Shown here piece after piece: positions 35,721 to 44,891 of a stretch of 64,000 nucleotides of DNA (the stretch's first letter is position 1; every line of letters starts with the position of its first letter). A program made the position numbers and the translations under genes. Origin of the DNA: an uncultured Eubacteriales bacterium (lineage in GTDB: Bacteria > Bacillota > Clostridia > Oscillospirales > CAG-272); contig CAKSQF010000006.1 of NCBI GenBank assembly GCA_934486825.1, positions 1 through 64,000 on the forward strand, written 5' to 3'. The notes beneath the pieces were generated by a model, which saw only the letters and a program-made list of their open reading frames with translations, did no database searches and had not been told where the DNA came from.

Positions 35721-37121
35721 TTAACCGATATCGTAACCCGGGTACTGACCATCCGATCTGAAAAGACCGAGAACAATATCATCGTAGGTTTCTCCGATAT
35801 ATTCCCATGTCACTGCTCCGACATTTCCGGTTTCGTTCAAACCGCGAAGCCGCTGAAAGGCTCGTACTGCCTCATCGGTTGCCGGTCCGAAAATTCCGTC
35901 AACCGTAATCGTCGGAATCTCCGGGTATACACTTGCTATGGTGTTCAGATATTCCTGCAGATAAGTGACATCGCTTCCGCGCGAGCCTATTCTCAGCGTC
36001 ACACCGGGGTATGGTTTTGAACGGTTTTCAAATTCCGAATCGGGCAGGGAATTAATAATTCCCGAATATACATTGTATATCTGACGCCAGTCGGCGAGCG
36101 TAATTATCCCGGTGATGTCAAGACCGTATTCACGCTGAAACGCCTCAACCGAATCAACTGTTGAATCGTCATATTCGCCCGTCAGCTCGGGAGTCGGAAT
36201 ACTGTCGTTGTATTGCGATATAAGTATGAGAAAATACTGAAGTCCGGCAACGTCTGTTCCTTCAGAGCCGGGACCGAGATTTTCCGAAAACTGTCGCTCG
36301 ATATCACCGTATTTTATTCCCTCGGATATTATTTCGGAAAGCCGTTTTATTCCGTTGTACAGATATATGATTTTGTACCATGTTTGTTTTCCGACTATTC
36401 CGTCCTGCTCAAGATTGAATATTTTCTGGAAAGCTTTTACAGCCTCTTCGGTTTCCTGTCCGAAAACTCCGTCGGTGGGGGATATTTTCGGTATTGCCGG
36501 GTAGTTGGTGGATATCCGGTTCAGACGGGTCTGTATAAGCCGGACCTCGTTTCCGTTTGTTCCTATCGAAAGCGGGACACCGGGATAACTTTCGTCAATG
36601 TCTGTTATCTCAACATTACTGATAATTTCAATATCGTCTCCGTAGTAGTTCTTCAGTATATCAAACGAATCAAGCCCGCTGTCGGCAAGTGTGACCGATC
36701 CCCATTGCGAAAGCCCGGGACAGGTTGTTCTGATACCGTCACAATATGAGGCAAAAAGAGGCTCGATGTTTCCTCTGCGCCTGATATAGCTGTTGAATAT
36801 ATCGTCAACTATGTCCGAGACATTTTCGAAAATATCCCTGCCGTTTACGAATGACTGGTCATATGCGGTTGTATTTGTTATGTCAAAATTATATCCCTGT
36901 GCTCTGTAATATTCGGTGTAAACCCGATTGAGAGCAAAAGATATCTGTGCATAGATGTTTGCCCTCAAAGCTTCCTCGGGCCACGTCGGATATATTTCAC
37001 TCGAAGCTACATTTTTTATGTAGTCCGGAAATGACACGGTTACATTTGCAGCCGAGGAGTTCGGCGGTCCGAGATGCACGGTTATATTGTTCGGTATAAC
37101 GGGAAAACCTTGTTGACTCAA
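35721..37121 (-). CDS. SpoIID-like plus three peptidoglycan-binding domains
   Basis: 466 aa, no signal peptide. Residues ~30-165 resemble the SpoIID/LytB lytic transglycosylase core: SSEIYPTWPEEALRANIYAQ (Glu42 at the position of the catalytic acid), then a Cys-containing segment, then CPGLSQWGSVTLADSG and ILKNYYGDDIEI. Three PG_binding_1 domains follow (about 185-260, 280-350, 375-450), each with the pattern G-x-x-V-x-x-L-Q ... DGxFGxxTxxAVxxFQ. Comparable proteins are, as far as I recall, common in spore-forming Clostridia and annotated simply as PG-binding; the role is not established. Overlaps the upstream gene by 4 nt (ATGA). Confidence 0.82.
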   Translation of the reverse strand: MSQQGFPVIPNNITVHLGPPNSSAANVTVSFPDYIKNVASSEIYPTWPEEALRANIYAQISFALNRVYTEYYRAQGYNFDITNTTAYDQSFVNGRDIFENVSDIVDDIFNSYIRRRGNIEPLFASYCDGIRTTCPGLSQWGSVTLADSGLDSFDILKNYYGDDIEIISNVEITDIDESYPGVPLSIGTNGNEVRLIQTRLNRISTNYPAIPKISPTDGVFGQETEEAVKAFQKIFNLEQDGIVGKQTWYKIIYLYNGIKRLSEIISEGIKYGDIERQFSENLGPGSEGTDVAGLQYFLILISQYNDSIPTPELTGEYDDSTVDSVEAFQREYGLDITGIITLADWRQIYNVYSGIINSLPDSEFENRSKPYPGVTLRIGSRGSDVTYLQEYLNTIASVYPEIPTITVDGIFGPATDEAVRAFQRLRGLNETGNVGAVTWEYIGETYDDIVLGLFRSDGQYPGYDIG

Positions 37122-37513
37122 AGGGTAGCCGCCTCGCTTTCGTTCAGAATTATTTTGTCATAATCCCCGTTGTATTCCGATTCCGGCATGAGATTTACCG
37201 GTTGTACGGTGGTTATACCGGGAAAAATTGCACCGCCGATAAATTCCATAGGGATGAATCCGTCTTTGTCTACTTCAATTATTACCGATGTGTAGCCTTT
37301 TCCGTTTCCGGGCGATGTCGAAATATCCGAAGATGGGGTACCGATTTCAATTAACGGCGTGTTTCCTGAGTTGTCGGTTTTCAGTACCGCGATCACTGAC
37401 GACTCACCTTCGTCAAAACTTCTTACCGTAACATTTGCACCTTCAACCGGAATAGAACCGTTGGCTGTTCTGACACTGATTATCAGTTTTCCCGTTCTGT
37501 CATTCTGAGCCAT
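37118..37513 (-). CDS. Carboxypeptidase-regulatory-like (Ig-fold) protein
   Basis: 131 aa. The first ~110 residues fit a transthyretin-like beta-sandwich: GKLIISVRTANGSIPVEGANVTVRS, TDNSGNTPLIEIGTP, YTSVIIEVDKDGFIP. The tail (VQPVNLMPESEYN) is typical of the partner of SpoIID-like/PG-binding proteins in Clostridia. No signal peptide. It is the first gene of the four-gene operon (4 nt overlap with the next). Probably a structural or binding module rather than an enzyme. Confidence 0.72.
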   Translation of the reverse strand: MAQNDRTGKLIISVRTANGSIPVEGANVTVRSFDEGESSVIAVLKTDNSGNTPLIEIGTPSSDISTSPGNGKGYTSVIIEVDKDGFIPMEFIGGAIFPGITTVQPVNLMPESEYNGDYDKIILNESEAATL

Positions 37514-37581
37514 AATATTGCCACTGCCTTTCTGTATTTATTTTCTTTTTCATTTTATGCAGAGGCAGAAATTTGGGGAAT

Positions 37582-37608
37582 AAAAAAGACCGCCTATGAA
37601 AGGCGGTC
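37582..37608 (-). terminator. gap terminator
   Basis: GACCGCC / GGCGGTC 7 bp GC stem followed on the minus strand by six T (37582-37587), 19 nt after the gap stop codon. Confidence 0.88.
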
Positions 37609-37626
37609 CTTTTCTGAAATATCAGA

Positions 37627-38703
37627 TTACTTTATGCAGTGCTCTGCAAAGTATTTGATTGTACGAACCATCTGGCTGGTGTAGGAGTTTTCGTTGTCAT
37701 ACCACGAAACTACCTGAACCTCATAGAGGTCGTCTGCAATCTTTGCTACCATTGTCTGGGTTGCATCAAAGAGAGAGCCGTATCTCATTCCGATAACATC
37801 GGAAGAAACAATGGGATCCTCGTTGTATCCGAAAGACTCGGAAGCCGCTGCCTTCATGGCTGCATTGATTGCTTCCTTTGTGACATTCTCACCCTTGACG
37901 ACTGCGGTAAGGATGGTTGTGGAGCCGGTCGGAACCGGAACTCTCTGTGCGGAACCGATAAGCTTGCCGTTCAGTTCGGGGATGACAAGACCGATTGCTT
38001 TTGCGGCACCGGTGGAGTTGGGGACGATGTTTGCGGCACCGGCACGTGCACGTCTCTTGTCGCCCTTTCTGTGAGGGCCGTCAAGAATCATCTGGTCGCC
38101 TGTATATGCATGAATAGTGGACATGATACCGCTCTGAATCGGTGCAAAGTCGTTAAGAGCCTTTGCCATGGGAGCAAGGCAGTTTGTTGTGCAGGATGCT
38201 GCCGAGATGATATCATCGTCATGAGTAAGAGTATTTTCGTTTACGCTGTAAACAATTGTCTTGAGGTCATTTCCTGCGGGAGCGGAAATAACGACCTTCT
38301 TTGCGCCTGCGTCGATGTGAGCCTGACTCTTTGCCTTCGAGCAGTAGAAGCCGGTGCACTCAAGAACGACATCTACGTCAAGCTCGCCCCAGGGAAGTTC
38401 TGCTGCCTTGGGCATAGCGTAGATTGTGATCTCTTTTCCGTCAACTATGATAGCTCCGGGGACCTTGACTGTTTTGCCGTCCTCTTCGTACTCTGCGTCT
38501 TTGTAATCGACGGTGTGAAGATTTTCGCCGATTCTGCCGCAGTATCCGCCCTGAGCAGTATCATACTTAAGAAGATTTGCGAGCATCTCGGGGCTTGTAA
38601 GATCGTTAATTGCAACGATTTCATAACCTTCTGCTCCGAACATCTGACGGAAAGCAAGGCGTCCGATACGACCGAAGCCGTTAATTGCAACTTTAACTGA
38701 CAT
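37627..38703 (-). CDS. gap: Glyceraldehyde-3-phosphate dehydrogenase
   Basis: Glycolytic NAD-dependent enzyme. The start at 38703 gives [20 protein letters not shown] and has GGAGGACAC upstream; the longer frame back to 38739 adds a non-family N-terminus. Catalytic Cys in [12 protein letters not shown], with [17 protein letters not shown] and [15 protein letters not shown] conserved. 358 aa is about 20 longer than most bacterial GapA; the excess lies in the segment with [16 protein letters not shown]. Own promoter (38754-38782) and terminator. Confidence 0.96.
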   Translation of the reverse strand: MSVKVAINGFGRIGRLAFRQMFGAEGYEIVAINDLTSPEMLANLLKYDTAQGGYCGRIGENLHTVDYKDAEYEEDGKTVKVPGAIIVDGKEITIYAMPKAAELPWGELDVDVVLECTGFYCSKAKSQAHIDAGAKKVVISAPAGNDLKTIVYSVNENTLTHDDDIISAASCTTNCLAPMAKALNDFAPIQSGIMSTIHAYTGDQMILDGPHRKGDKRRARAGAANIVPNSTGAAKAIGLVIPELNGKLIGSAQRVPVPTGSTTILTAVVKGENVTKEAINAAMKAAASESFGYNEDPIVSSDVIGMRYGSLFDATQTMVAKIADDLYEVQVVSWYDNENSYTSQMVRTIKYFAEHCIK

Positions 38704-38753
38704 AATGTGTCCTCCAACATAGATATATTTGATTTGCAAACTTTTGCGTATAC

Positions 38754-38782
38754 ATTGTAGAACATTTCAAGCTCTTTTTCAA
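38754..38782 (-). promoter_or_regulatory. gap promoter
   Basis: Minus-strand TTGAAA (38777-38782), 17 nt spacer, TACAAT (38754-38759). Confidence 0.72.
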
Positions 38783-38910
38783 GTATTTTTCGCGTAATTT
38801 TTATTTTTGTTACAGTAATATAAAAAAATGTTCAAAAAATCTATGGAAAAAATATGAATTATGTGATAAAATAGAATATCAAAATGAATAACATAAATTC
38901 GGAGGGAAAA

Positions 38911-39999
38911 ATGAGGTATAAAACAGACAGAAACGGGTTTGACGATTTATCAATACCGATTATAATCTGCGATCTGAAAGGATTTGTACAATACAAAAAC
39001 GATGCGGCTGTAAAACAGGTGCGTCTGCCGAAAAGGAAAACAGATATCCACACCCACCTTACTCAGATAGGAAAGAACGCAATAGATTCGATCACCGATA
39101 ACACCGATCCGGTAGTTATTGATGTCTTTACCGGTGACAGAAATGCACGCGCCTTTGTCGTAAATTATGAATGGAAGGGTGAAAAGGCATCTCTTTGGAT
39201 TTTTCTGTGCTATTTGCAGGCTTATGCCTCAAGCTATGTTTTGTCATCCCTTGAAAACAACCTTGCACTCCATGCCAGGGATATTTGCGATATAATAATC
39301 GCTGTTGATAAGAAAAGCAGGGAGGTTCCCGGAAGGAATACCAATATCCTCACACAGAAGATTTCAAAAAGACTTGAGCATATGATATCAATTGTACTGA
39401 GAGATCAGAGGCGGGACTATTCTTTCCCTGCTCCCGAATGTTTTAAAATTCTTTCGGACAATGTAAGCGGCGTTTTCAGAGAATTCGGCTATAATGTCGA
39501 TATGTCGATTTCCGATAAGTTGTTTTACAGTAGAAAGAGACTCAATTATCGTGATTTTCTTCTGTTTTATACGCATATTCTGACTCTTGCCTGTGAGTTG
39601 ACAAGAAACAGGAAGGTAAAGGTTGAGGTATCCGAAAATTATTACGGAGACGCTCTTTTTGTTGTTTCGTTTACCGTCCTGTTTCCTCCCTTCTATGTTT
39701 CATCCGAGAGAGATGTTTCAAAGCTCGGAAGTCTTGCGCACGGACATGATGTTGATCTCGTCCTGATTCAGAAGCTGATCGATATATGCGGATACAACAT
39801 GGAATTCTCGGTAGCCGATAGGTATAGCAATAATGTTGTTTTTAAATTTATCCTGCCGTACACGACTCATGCGGGTCTTTGCAGTCCGAGAAATAATGAT
39901 TACGAAAACCGCAGACTTATTGAGGATACGCATGCGTTTATCGCATTCATGCTTTCCTGTGCAACCTTTGTTCCAGATAATACGCCGATTGAGGATTGA
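38911..39999 (+). CDS. Unrecognised sensor-like protein (PAS/kinase-like fold?)
   Basis: 362 aa. I do not recognise a family. The start at 38911 has GGAGGGA 4 nt upstream; an ATG nine codons earlier lacks an SD. Residues ~10-105 look PAS-like (LSIPIIICDLKGFVQYKNDAAVKQV). A helical middle part resembles a dimerisation helix. The C-terminal ~150 residues have the strand/helix order of a GHKL ATPase (KVKVEVSENYYGDALFVVSFTV, GHDVDLVLIQKLIDICGYNMEFSV, VVFKFILP), but the H-box His, N-box Asn and glycine boxes are missing. It could be a degenerate histidine kinase or an anti-sigma/co-regulator; no response regulator is adjacent. Confidence 0.6.
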   Translation: MRYKTDRNGFDDLSIPIIICDLKGFVQYKNDAAVKQVRLPKRKTDIHTHLTQIGKNAIDSITDNTDPVVIDVFTGDRNARAFVVNYEWKGEKASLWIFLCYLQAYASSYVLSSLENNLALHARDICDIIIAVDKKSREVPGRNTNILTQKISKRLEHMISIVLRDQRRDYSFPAPECFKILSDNVSGVFREFGYNVDMSISDKLFYSRKRLNYRDFLLFYTHILTLACELTRNRKVKVEVSENYYGDALFVVSFTVLFPPFYVSSERDVSKLGSLAHGHDVDLVLIQKLIDICGYNMEFSVADRYSNNVVFKFILPYTTHAGLCSPRNNDYENRRLIEDTHAFIAFMLSCATFVPDNTPIED

Positions 40000-40011
40000 A
40001 TCGGACTGTAA

Positions 40012-40926
40012 TTACATGTTTGGCTCTGAGACCAGAATCTCTGCATTTTCACTGCAAAGGCTTATCTTTCCCGTTCCCGACGGTATAAAGAAGCTGTCTC
40101 CTTTTGATATGATTTCCCCTCCGATTTTTCCGCTTCCCGATAAGCAGAGAATATGTGCAAACCGATCGGACGCATCGATAACCGTGTCGGCTGTGATTTT
40201 GCGCACTCTGAAATATTTGCAGTTGACAATGACGTTTTCACCGGCGCCGTTTGAAAATTGCAGCTTATCTATCTCGTCCTTGTCAAAGTTTCTTATGACA
40301 TCCAACGCCTTTTCGACGTGAAGCTCTCTTTTGTTTCCGCTTGCGTCGGTTCTGTCGTAATCGTATACGCGATATGTGATGTCGCAGGATTGCTGTATTT
40401 CGGCAATGATGATTCCGGAGCCTATTGCATGGACGTACCCGGACGGAATAAAGAATACGTCGCCCTTATGTACATCCGTGTAGTTCAGAAGTCCCTGTAA
40501 GCTTCCGCTGCTTATTGCTTTCGAAAATTCGTCACGGTTGAACTGCCCTTTCAGTCCGTAGACAATCTGCGCACCCGGGAGAGCATCAACGATGTACCAC
40601 ATTTCGGTTTTGCCGTAACCGGTGTTTTCGTTTTTTCTTGCGTAATCATCGTCCGGATGTACCTGTATGGACAATCTGTCGTTTGCATCGATAAGCTTGA
40701 CAAGAAGAGGGAAGTCGTTGAAATCTCCTATATATTCTCCGAGTGTCATTCCGGCGTATCTGCCGTTTGCGATAAGATTCATCTCGTCTTTTCTGCACGT
40801 AAGCTCCCAGCTTTCCGCAAGACGCTTCAGATCACATTTCTTGGAGAATTCTTTTTTCAGTCTGTCTCCTCCCCATATTGTCTCTTTGAAGACCGGTTTC
40901 AGCTTAAGCGGGTATTTTTCTTTCAT
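40012..40926 (-). CDS. manA: Mannose-6-phosphate isomerase, class I
   Basis: Interconverts mannose-6-P and fructose-6-P; zinc-dependent double cupin. 304 aa, the short Firmicutes type. Zn ligands are in LSIQVHPDDDYAR (Gln, His), YGKTEMWYIVD (Glu) and FFIPSGYVHAIGSG (His); the catalytic Arg region is DITYRVYDYDR. The second cupin (~215-300) lacks metal ligands, as usual. SD GGAGATTAC before the ATG and a good promoter at 40966-40994. The next gene is convergent, 12 nt away, with no terminator hairpin seen between them. Confidence 0.93.
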   Translation of the reverse strand: MKEKYPLKLKPVFKETIWGGDRLKKEFSKKCDLKRLAESWELTCRKDEMNLIANGRYAGMTLGEYIGDFNDFPLLVKLIDANDRLSIQVHPDDDYARKNENTGYGKTEMWYIVDALPGAQIVYGLKGQFNRDEFSKAISSGSLQGLLNYTDVHKGDVFFIPSGYVHAIGSGIIIAEIQQSCDITYRVYDYDRTDASGNKRELHVEKALDVIRNFDKDEIDKLQFSNGAGENVIVNCKYFRVRKITADTVIDASDRFAHILCLSGSGKIGGEIISKGDSFFIPSGTGKISLCSENAEILVSEPNM

Positions 40927-40965
40927 ATGTAATCTCCTGAAAAATTTTTTATGTGTATAAAATGA

Positions 40966-40994
40966 ATTATAGCAGACAATAATTCTTTTGTAAA
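40966..40994 (-). promoter_or_regulatory. manA promoter
   Basis: Minus-strand TTTACA (40989-40994), 17 nt spacer, TATAAT (40966-40971). Confidence 0.78.
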
Positions 40995-41018
40995 TACTTT
41001 TTTAAAGGAGATCTGAAA

Positions 41019-41156
41019 ATGAAAGATCAGAACAAGAACAATAAGACAAATTCGAAGGAAGACTGTAAAGATCAGAATCAGAACAAAAATCAGAGTTCCG
41101 AAAACAAGGCAAAAAACAATAAAAACGAAGATAATAAAGAAAACTCCTGCAGATAA
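41019..41156 (+). CDS. Small Lys/Asn/Glu-rich hydrophilic protein (45 aa)
   Basis: ATG preceded by AAAGGAG at 9 nt spacing; 45 codons of almost only charged and amide residues (MKDQNKNNKTNSKEDCKDQN at the start, ending in ENSCR), with two Cys. No hydrophobic core, so it is probably disordered. A perfect 18 bp terminator begins 3 nt after its stop, which supports it as a real, independently transcribed gene. I do not recognise a family. Highly charged, Asn/Lys-rich small proteins are seen among spore or stress proteins, but nothing here proves that. Confidence 0.65.
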   Translation: MKDQNKNNKTNSKEDCKDQNQNKNQSSENKAKNNKNEDNKENSCR

Positions 41157-41158
41157 TT

Positions 41159-41202
41159 ACAGTCATCCCGACAACGTAAAACCGCGTTGTCGGGATGACT
41201 GT
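41159..41202 (+). terminator. Strong terminator after the 45-aa gene
   Basis: ACAGTCATCCCGACAACG pairs perfectly with CGTTGTCGGGATGACTGT (18 bp) around an 8 nt loop; followed by ATTATTTA. Confidence 0.85.
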
Positions 41203-41292
41203 ATTATTTACAAAAAATTAAATTATGCGTTATATCAGGAATATTTTCTTCTACTAAAATATTAAAAAATGTGCGATACATATGGGGTGGAA

Positions 41293-42180
41293 ATGTTCGG
41301 ATATATTAAGGCTCATGTCCCTGAATTGAAGGTAAAGGAAAAGGATTTTTACAATGCGGTCTACTGCGGTCTTTGCCGCTCAATGGGCAGACGCCACAGA
41401 CTCTTTTCTTTTTCTCTGTCGTATGATTTTGTATTTCTTGCATTGATGCGCATGGGTGTTTCCGACGAAAAGCCTGAATTCGGTAAAACAAGGTGTATTG
41501 CACATCCGTTTAAAAAAAGGCTTTATCTTAAAGAAAACAGCGCACTGACATATGCCGCTTCTTCTGCCGCATTACTGCTTTATTGCAAGCTCCTTGATGA
41601 TATAGCGGACTCAAAAAAAACAAAAAAAGCGTTGCTCAGCGTTTTTTTGCCGTCGGCAAAGAAGCTTGCAAGGAAGAAATGCGAGAGCGATCAGCTTGAG
41701 CAGGATGTCAGAAATGATCTTGAAAGACTTTCGGAAACAGAAAAAAACGGCGCTGTAAGCGTTTATGTCCCTGCGGAAATTTTCGGGTCGCTTCTCGGAA
41801 AAATTTTTTCCTTCGGTTTGGATCCGGTGCCGCTGGCAAGATGCTTTTATGAGTTCGGCTTCCACATAGGAAAGTGGATATATATAATAGACGCGCTTGA
41901 CGATATCGATTCGGATCTGAAAACCGGAAATTACAACCCTTTCATTGTGTCGGGCGAATACAATAAAGAGGGTTTTGCGCAAACGATCGAGGTTGCAATG
42001 AATCTTGAACTGTCGGATGCAGAAAAGGCACTTGTGCTTATTGAGTTCGCAGACAGAGGTCTTCTTTCGATCGTGCAGAATATAATATATTTTGGTATGC
42101 CGAAAGAGGTTAAACGAGTGCTATCGAAAATAAACAGCAAAGCAGAAGAAATCACAATCAATCAGGAGAAGTCTGTATGA
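41293..42180 (+). CDS. DUF5685 family protein
   Basis: 295 aa. The start at 41293 gives [20 protein letters not shown], the usual beginning of DUF5685 proteins, with GGGGTGG 2-3 nt closer than ideal; an ATG eight codons upstream lacks an SD. The family block [13 protein letters not shown] with Cys-x-x-Cys-like spacing, and [25 protein letters not shown] (acidic, prenyltransferase-like DD motif), are visible. Mostly helical, function unknown. Overlaps the J-domain gene by 4 nt, so the two are translationally coupled; the pair suggests a shared assembly or folding task. Confidence 0.85.
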   Translation: MFGYIKAHVPELKVKEKDFYNAVYCGLCRSMGRRHRLFSFSLSYDFVFLALMRMGVSDEKPEFGKTRCIAHPFKKRLYLKENSALTYAASSAALLLYCKLLDDIADSKKTKKALLSVFLPSAKKLARKKCESDQLEQDVRNDLERLSETEKNGAVSVYVPAEIFGSLLGKIFSFGLDPVPLARCFYEFGFHIGKWIYIIDALDDIDSDLKTGNYNPFIVSGEYNKEGFAQTIEVAMNLELSDAEKALVLIEFADRGLLSIVQNIIYFGMPKEVKRVLSKINSKAEEITINQEKSV

Positions 42181-42809
42181 ATGACCCATATAAAACACTT
42201 GGTGTGTCCCGAAACTCAACCGATGAAGAAATAAAAAAGGCATATCGTGACCTCGCAAGAAAATATCACCCCGATAATTATGTTGATAATCCTCTTTCGG
42301 ATCTTGTTCAGGAGAAGATGAAAGAGATAAATGAGGCGTACGATGAGATACAGAAGGAGCGTGCGTCCGGTAAAAACTCATACTCCTCCGGCGGTGCCGA
42401 GTATTCAACAAGTAACGCAAGATATAACGGTGAGCTTGTCCATGCACGCAATCTTGTAAACGAGGGAAGATTTTCCGAAGCAGATATAGTGCTGAACAGT
42501 ATTCCCGGACAGGGCAGAAATGCCGAATGGAATTTCCTTATGGGAATTGTAAAGACAAGGCGCGGTTTCTACTACGACGCGATGCGTTTTTTTGAGACCG
42601 CATGTTATCTTGAACCGCAGAATGCCGAATATAAACAGGCACTCAATGATATCCGCGAACAGAGTAACAGCTACGGACAGGGGTACAGAACATACCAGGG
42701 GGGCGGAGCCGACGACCGAGGCTGCTCTGCCTGTGATATATGCCAGACTCTTATGTGTGCGAATTGTTGCTGTGAATGTATGGGCGGTGACAGCTGTTCC
42801 TGCTGTTAA
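42177..42809 (+). CDS. J-domain protein with cysteine-rich tail
   Basis: 210 aa. The N-terminal J domain (about 1-65) has the intact HPD (KYHPDNY) needed to stimulate DnaK. A Ser/Gly/Tyr-rich linker follows, then a helical TPR-like segment (about 85-160: [41 protein letters not shown]), and a final ~28 residues holding 11 Cys ([21 protein letters not shown]). No zinc-ribbon repeats of classical DnaJ. The tail may bind metal or be acylated. Coupled to DUF5685 upstream and followed 21 nt later by a membrane-protein gene. Confidence 0.85.
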   Translation: MNDPYKTLGVSRNSTDEEIKKAYRDLARKYHPDNYVDNPLSDLVQEKMKEINEAYDEIQKERASGKNSYSSGGAEYSTSNARYNGELVHARNLVNEGRFSEADIVLNSIPGQGRNAEWNFLMGIVKTRRGFYYDAMRFFETACYLEPQNAEYKQALNDIREQSNSYGQGYRTYQGGGADDRGCSACDICQTLMCANCCCECMGGDSCSCC

Positions 42810-42830
42810 ATTTACGGAGAATGTGAACGG

Positions 42831-43358
42831 ATGAAAAATCAGATTACTGTGAAAAAAATGGTTCTTTCCGCGATTTTGGCGTCAGTAGGAGTTGTGATAC
42901 TCTGGCTCGGCGGTCTGCTCGGCGATCTCGACCTCACGTTTGCCGCATTTGCATCGATGGTAATTGTTCTTTCAATCATAGAAATGGGAATAAAGTATGC
43001 AATTCTTGTTTATGCGGTAACTTCCGCGTTGTGCCTTGTCCTTTTTCCCGCGTATTTCATCACGCCTATGTATATACTGTGCGTTGGATGTTATCCGATA
43101 GTGAAATTTTTTTGCGAAAAGCTGCCGCGTGTTTTTTCATATATATGCAAGTTGCTTTTTGCAAATTCAATGCTCCTGCTCCTGATATTTATCGGAAGAA
43201 AAGTTTTCGGTATAGAGGAAGAAACAATGATCTGGCTTTTGCTGGTTCTTGCAAATATAGCGTTTGTCCTTTTCGATTATGCGGTCGGAGGACTTGCGGT
43301 TCTTTATAACGGAAAAATCAGAAAGAAACTCGGAATACAAAAGATGCTGAAAAAATAA
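42831..43358 (+). CDS. Membrane protein of unknown function
   Basis: 175 aa with five to six hydrophobic helices and a basic C-terminus (KIRKKLGIQKMLKK). The general layout recalls small ECF-S-like or YybS-like membrane proteins, but I see no decisive motif. It is the third gene of the DUF5685-J-protein unit (21 nt gap, SD TACGGAG) and the unit ends at the 43363 hairpin. Confidence 0.62.
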   Translation: MKNQITVKKMVLSAILASVGVVILWLGGLLGDLDLTFAAFASMVIVLSIIEMGIKYAILVYAVTSALCLVLFPAYFITPMYILCVGCYPIVKFFCEKLPRVFSYICKLLFANSMLLLLIFIGRKVFGIEEETMIWLLLVLANIAFVLFDYAVGGLAVLYNGKIRKKLGIQKMLKK

Positions 43359-43362
43359 AATC

Positions 43363-43424
43363 CCCCGAAGATTGTCGTAACGATACGTATGTAGCGTGAT
43401 CGGTGACATCTTCGGGGTGTTTTT
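43363..43424 (+). terminator. Convergent terminator (membrane protein / pncB)
   Basis: CCCCGAAGAT (43363-43372) pairs with ATCTTCGGGG (43408-43417), 10 bp, extended by GUC/GAC, then GTGTTTTT. The pncB stop codon lies in the T-tract. Confidence 0.8.
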
Positions 43425-44862
43425 AACGTCTTTTGAGCATTTCCTGCTTCAGATCCCACAGCTTCTGTGAAAGATCGACATAGTAATTGTGCGGGTTTTC
43501 AAAGCGTTTGACTTCATCCCAAAGCATTGCAAGCTGTTCTTTACAGTAAGCGCGTATTTCGGCGGTCGTCGGACGTTTGTATACCAGCTTTCCGTCTTTG
43601 AATATCGGTTCAAGCAGCAGACGTAGTTCGTAATTTTCATAAGTCTTGCTTTTCCATGTATATACCGGGTCAAAAATCGTAAGCGGAAGGGAGGTGTCAA
43701 TTGTTTCGTCGTGAATACAGATCAGATCAGCCTCCGCTTTGCCGGTATCCTTGGAATATATACGGTAAACCTTTTTGAAATGCGGGTTCGTTATTTTTGC
43801 CGTGTTTTCGGAGATTTTTATTTTCGGAATTATATTGCCGTTTGCATCCTCAATTGCCGACAGTTTGTATACTCCGCCGAATACAGGTGCCGATTTTGAG
43901 GTAATAAGGCGTTCGCCGACTCCGAACGCATCGATTTGCGAACCCTGATTGAGCAGATCGCGGATTATATATTCGTCGAGAGAATTGGATATGACTATTT
44001 TACAATCCGGGAGACCGGCTTCATCAAGCATTTTCCTGACCTTTCTTGACAGATATGCTATATCGCCGGAATCAATCCTTACAGCACACTTTGTTATGCC
44101 GTTTGCTTTGAATGCCTTGATTGCGTTGGGCAGACCGCTTTTAATTACATTGTACGTGTCGATCAAAAGCGTCGCACTTGTCGGGTAAATCTTGCAATAA
44201 GTGTCAAAGGCTTCGTATTCGCTGTCAAACATCTGAACCCAGCTGTGTGCCATCGTGCCGCCGGCAGGGACTCCGTAAAGCTCGTCGGCAATCGTGCATG
44301 CAGTCGAATCGCATCCGCCGATGAATGCGGCACGTGCGCCGAGTATCGCTGCCGCAGTTCCCTGAGCACGTCTTGAACCGAATTCTGATACCGGTCGTCC
44401 GTCCGCGGCTCTTACTATCCTGTTTGTTTTCGTTGCAATAAGCGACTGGTGATTGAGTGTCAGAAGCAAAAATGTCTCAACAAACTGTGCTTCGATTGCG
44501 GGCGCTCTTACCGTAAGAATCGGCTCTCCCGGAAAGATCGGTGTTCCTTCGGGAACAGCCCAAATGTCGCCTGTGAATCTGAAGGTTTTCAGATATTTGA
44601 GAAATTCTTCGCTGAACAGTTTTTTTGAGCGCAGATACTCTATATCCTGCTCCGAAAAATTCAGCTTTTCGATGTAGTCAATTACCTGATCGAGACCTGC
44701 GGCAATTGCAAAACCGCCGCCGTCGGGTATGTCTCTGAAAAAAACGTCAAAATAAGAGATGCAATCCTTCTTGCCGCTGTTGAAATAACCGTTTCCCATG
44801 GTCAGCTCGTAAAAGTCGAACAACATGGTGAAATTGTCATTACATAGCATTTTTGTATCCAT
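43423..44862 (-). CDS. pncB: Nicotinate phosphoribosyltransferase
   Basis: Salvages nicotinate to nicotinate mononucleotide (NAD synthesis). 479 aa, the clostridial/Bacillus-type family. Conserved: NFTMLFDFYELTMGNGYF at the N-terminus, SEFGSRRAQGTAAAILGARAAFIGG (substrate loop with the catalytic His region AHSWVQMF downstream), VRIDSGDIAYLS and GVGERLITSKSAPVFGGVYKL (phosphate-binding). Divergent from nadE with face-to-face promoters, which places two NAD-synthesis genes under one regulatory region. SD AAAGGAGC upstream of the ATG. Confidence 0.95.
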   Translation of the reverse strand: MDTKMLCNDNFTMLFDFYELTMGNGYFNSGKKDCISYFDVFFRDIPDGGGFAIAAGLDQVIDYIEKLNFSEQDIEYLRSKKLFSEEFLKYLKTFRFTGDIWAVPEGTPIFPGEPILTVRAPAIEAQFVETFLLLTLNHQSLIATKTNRIVRAADGRPVSEFGSRRAQGTAAAILGARAAFIGGCDSTACTIADELYGVPAGGTMAHSWVQMFDSEYEAFDTYCKIYPTSATLLIDTYNVIKSGLPNAIKAFKANGITKCAVRIDSGDIAYLSRKVRKMLDEAGLPDCKIVISNSLDEYIIRDLLNQGSQIDAFGVGERLITSKSAPVFGGVYKLSAIEDANGNIIPKIKISENTAKITNPHFKKVYRIYSKDTGKAEADLICIHDETIDTSLPLTIFDPVYTWKSKTYENYELRLLLEPIFKDGKLVYKRPTTAEIRAYCKEQLAMLWDEVKRFENPHNYYVDLSQKLWDLKQEMLKRR

Positions 44863-44891
44863 CGAAGATGCTCCTTTTCACTTAAAAAATA

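Noticed and set aside
37639..38700. 353-codon open frame on the plus strand opposite gap
   Set aside because: It is the antisense shadow of a highly biased, strongly conserved glycolytic gene; Cys/Val-rich product, no SD, no family resemblance.
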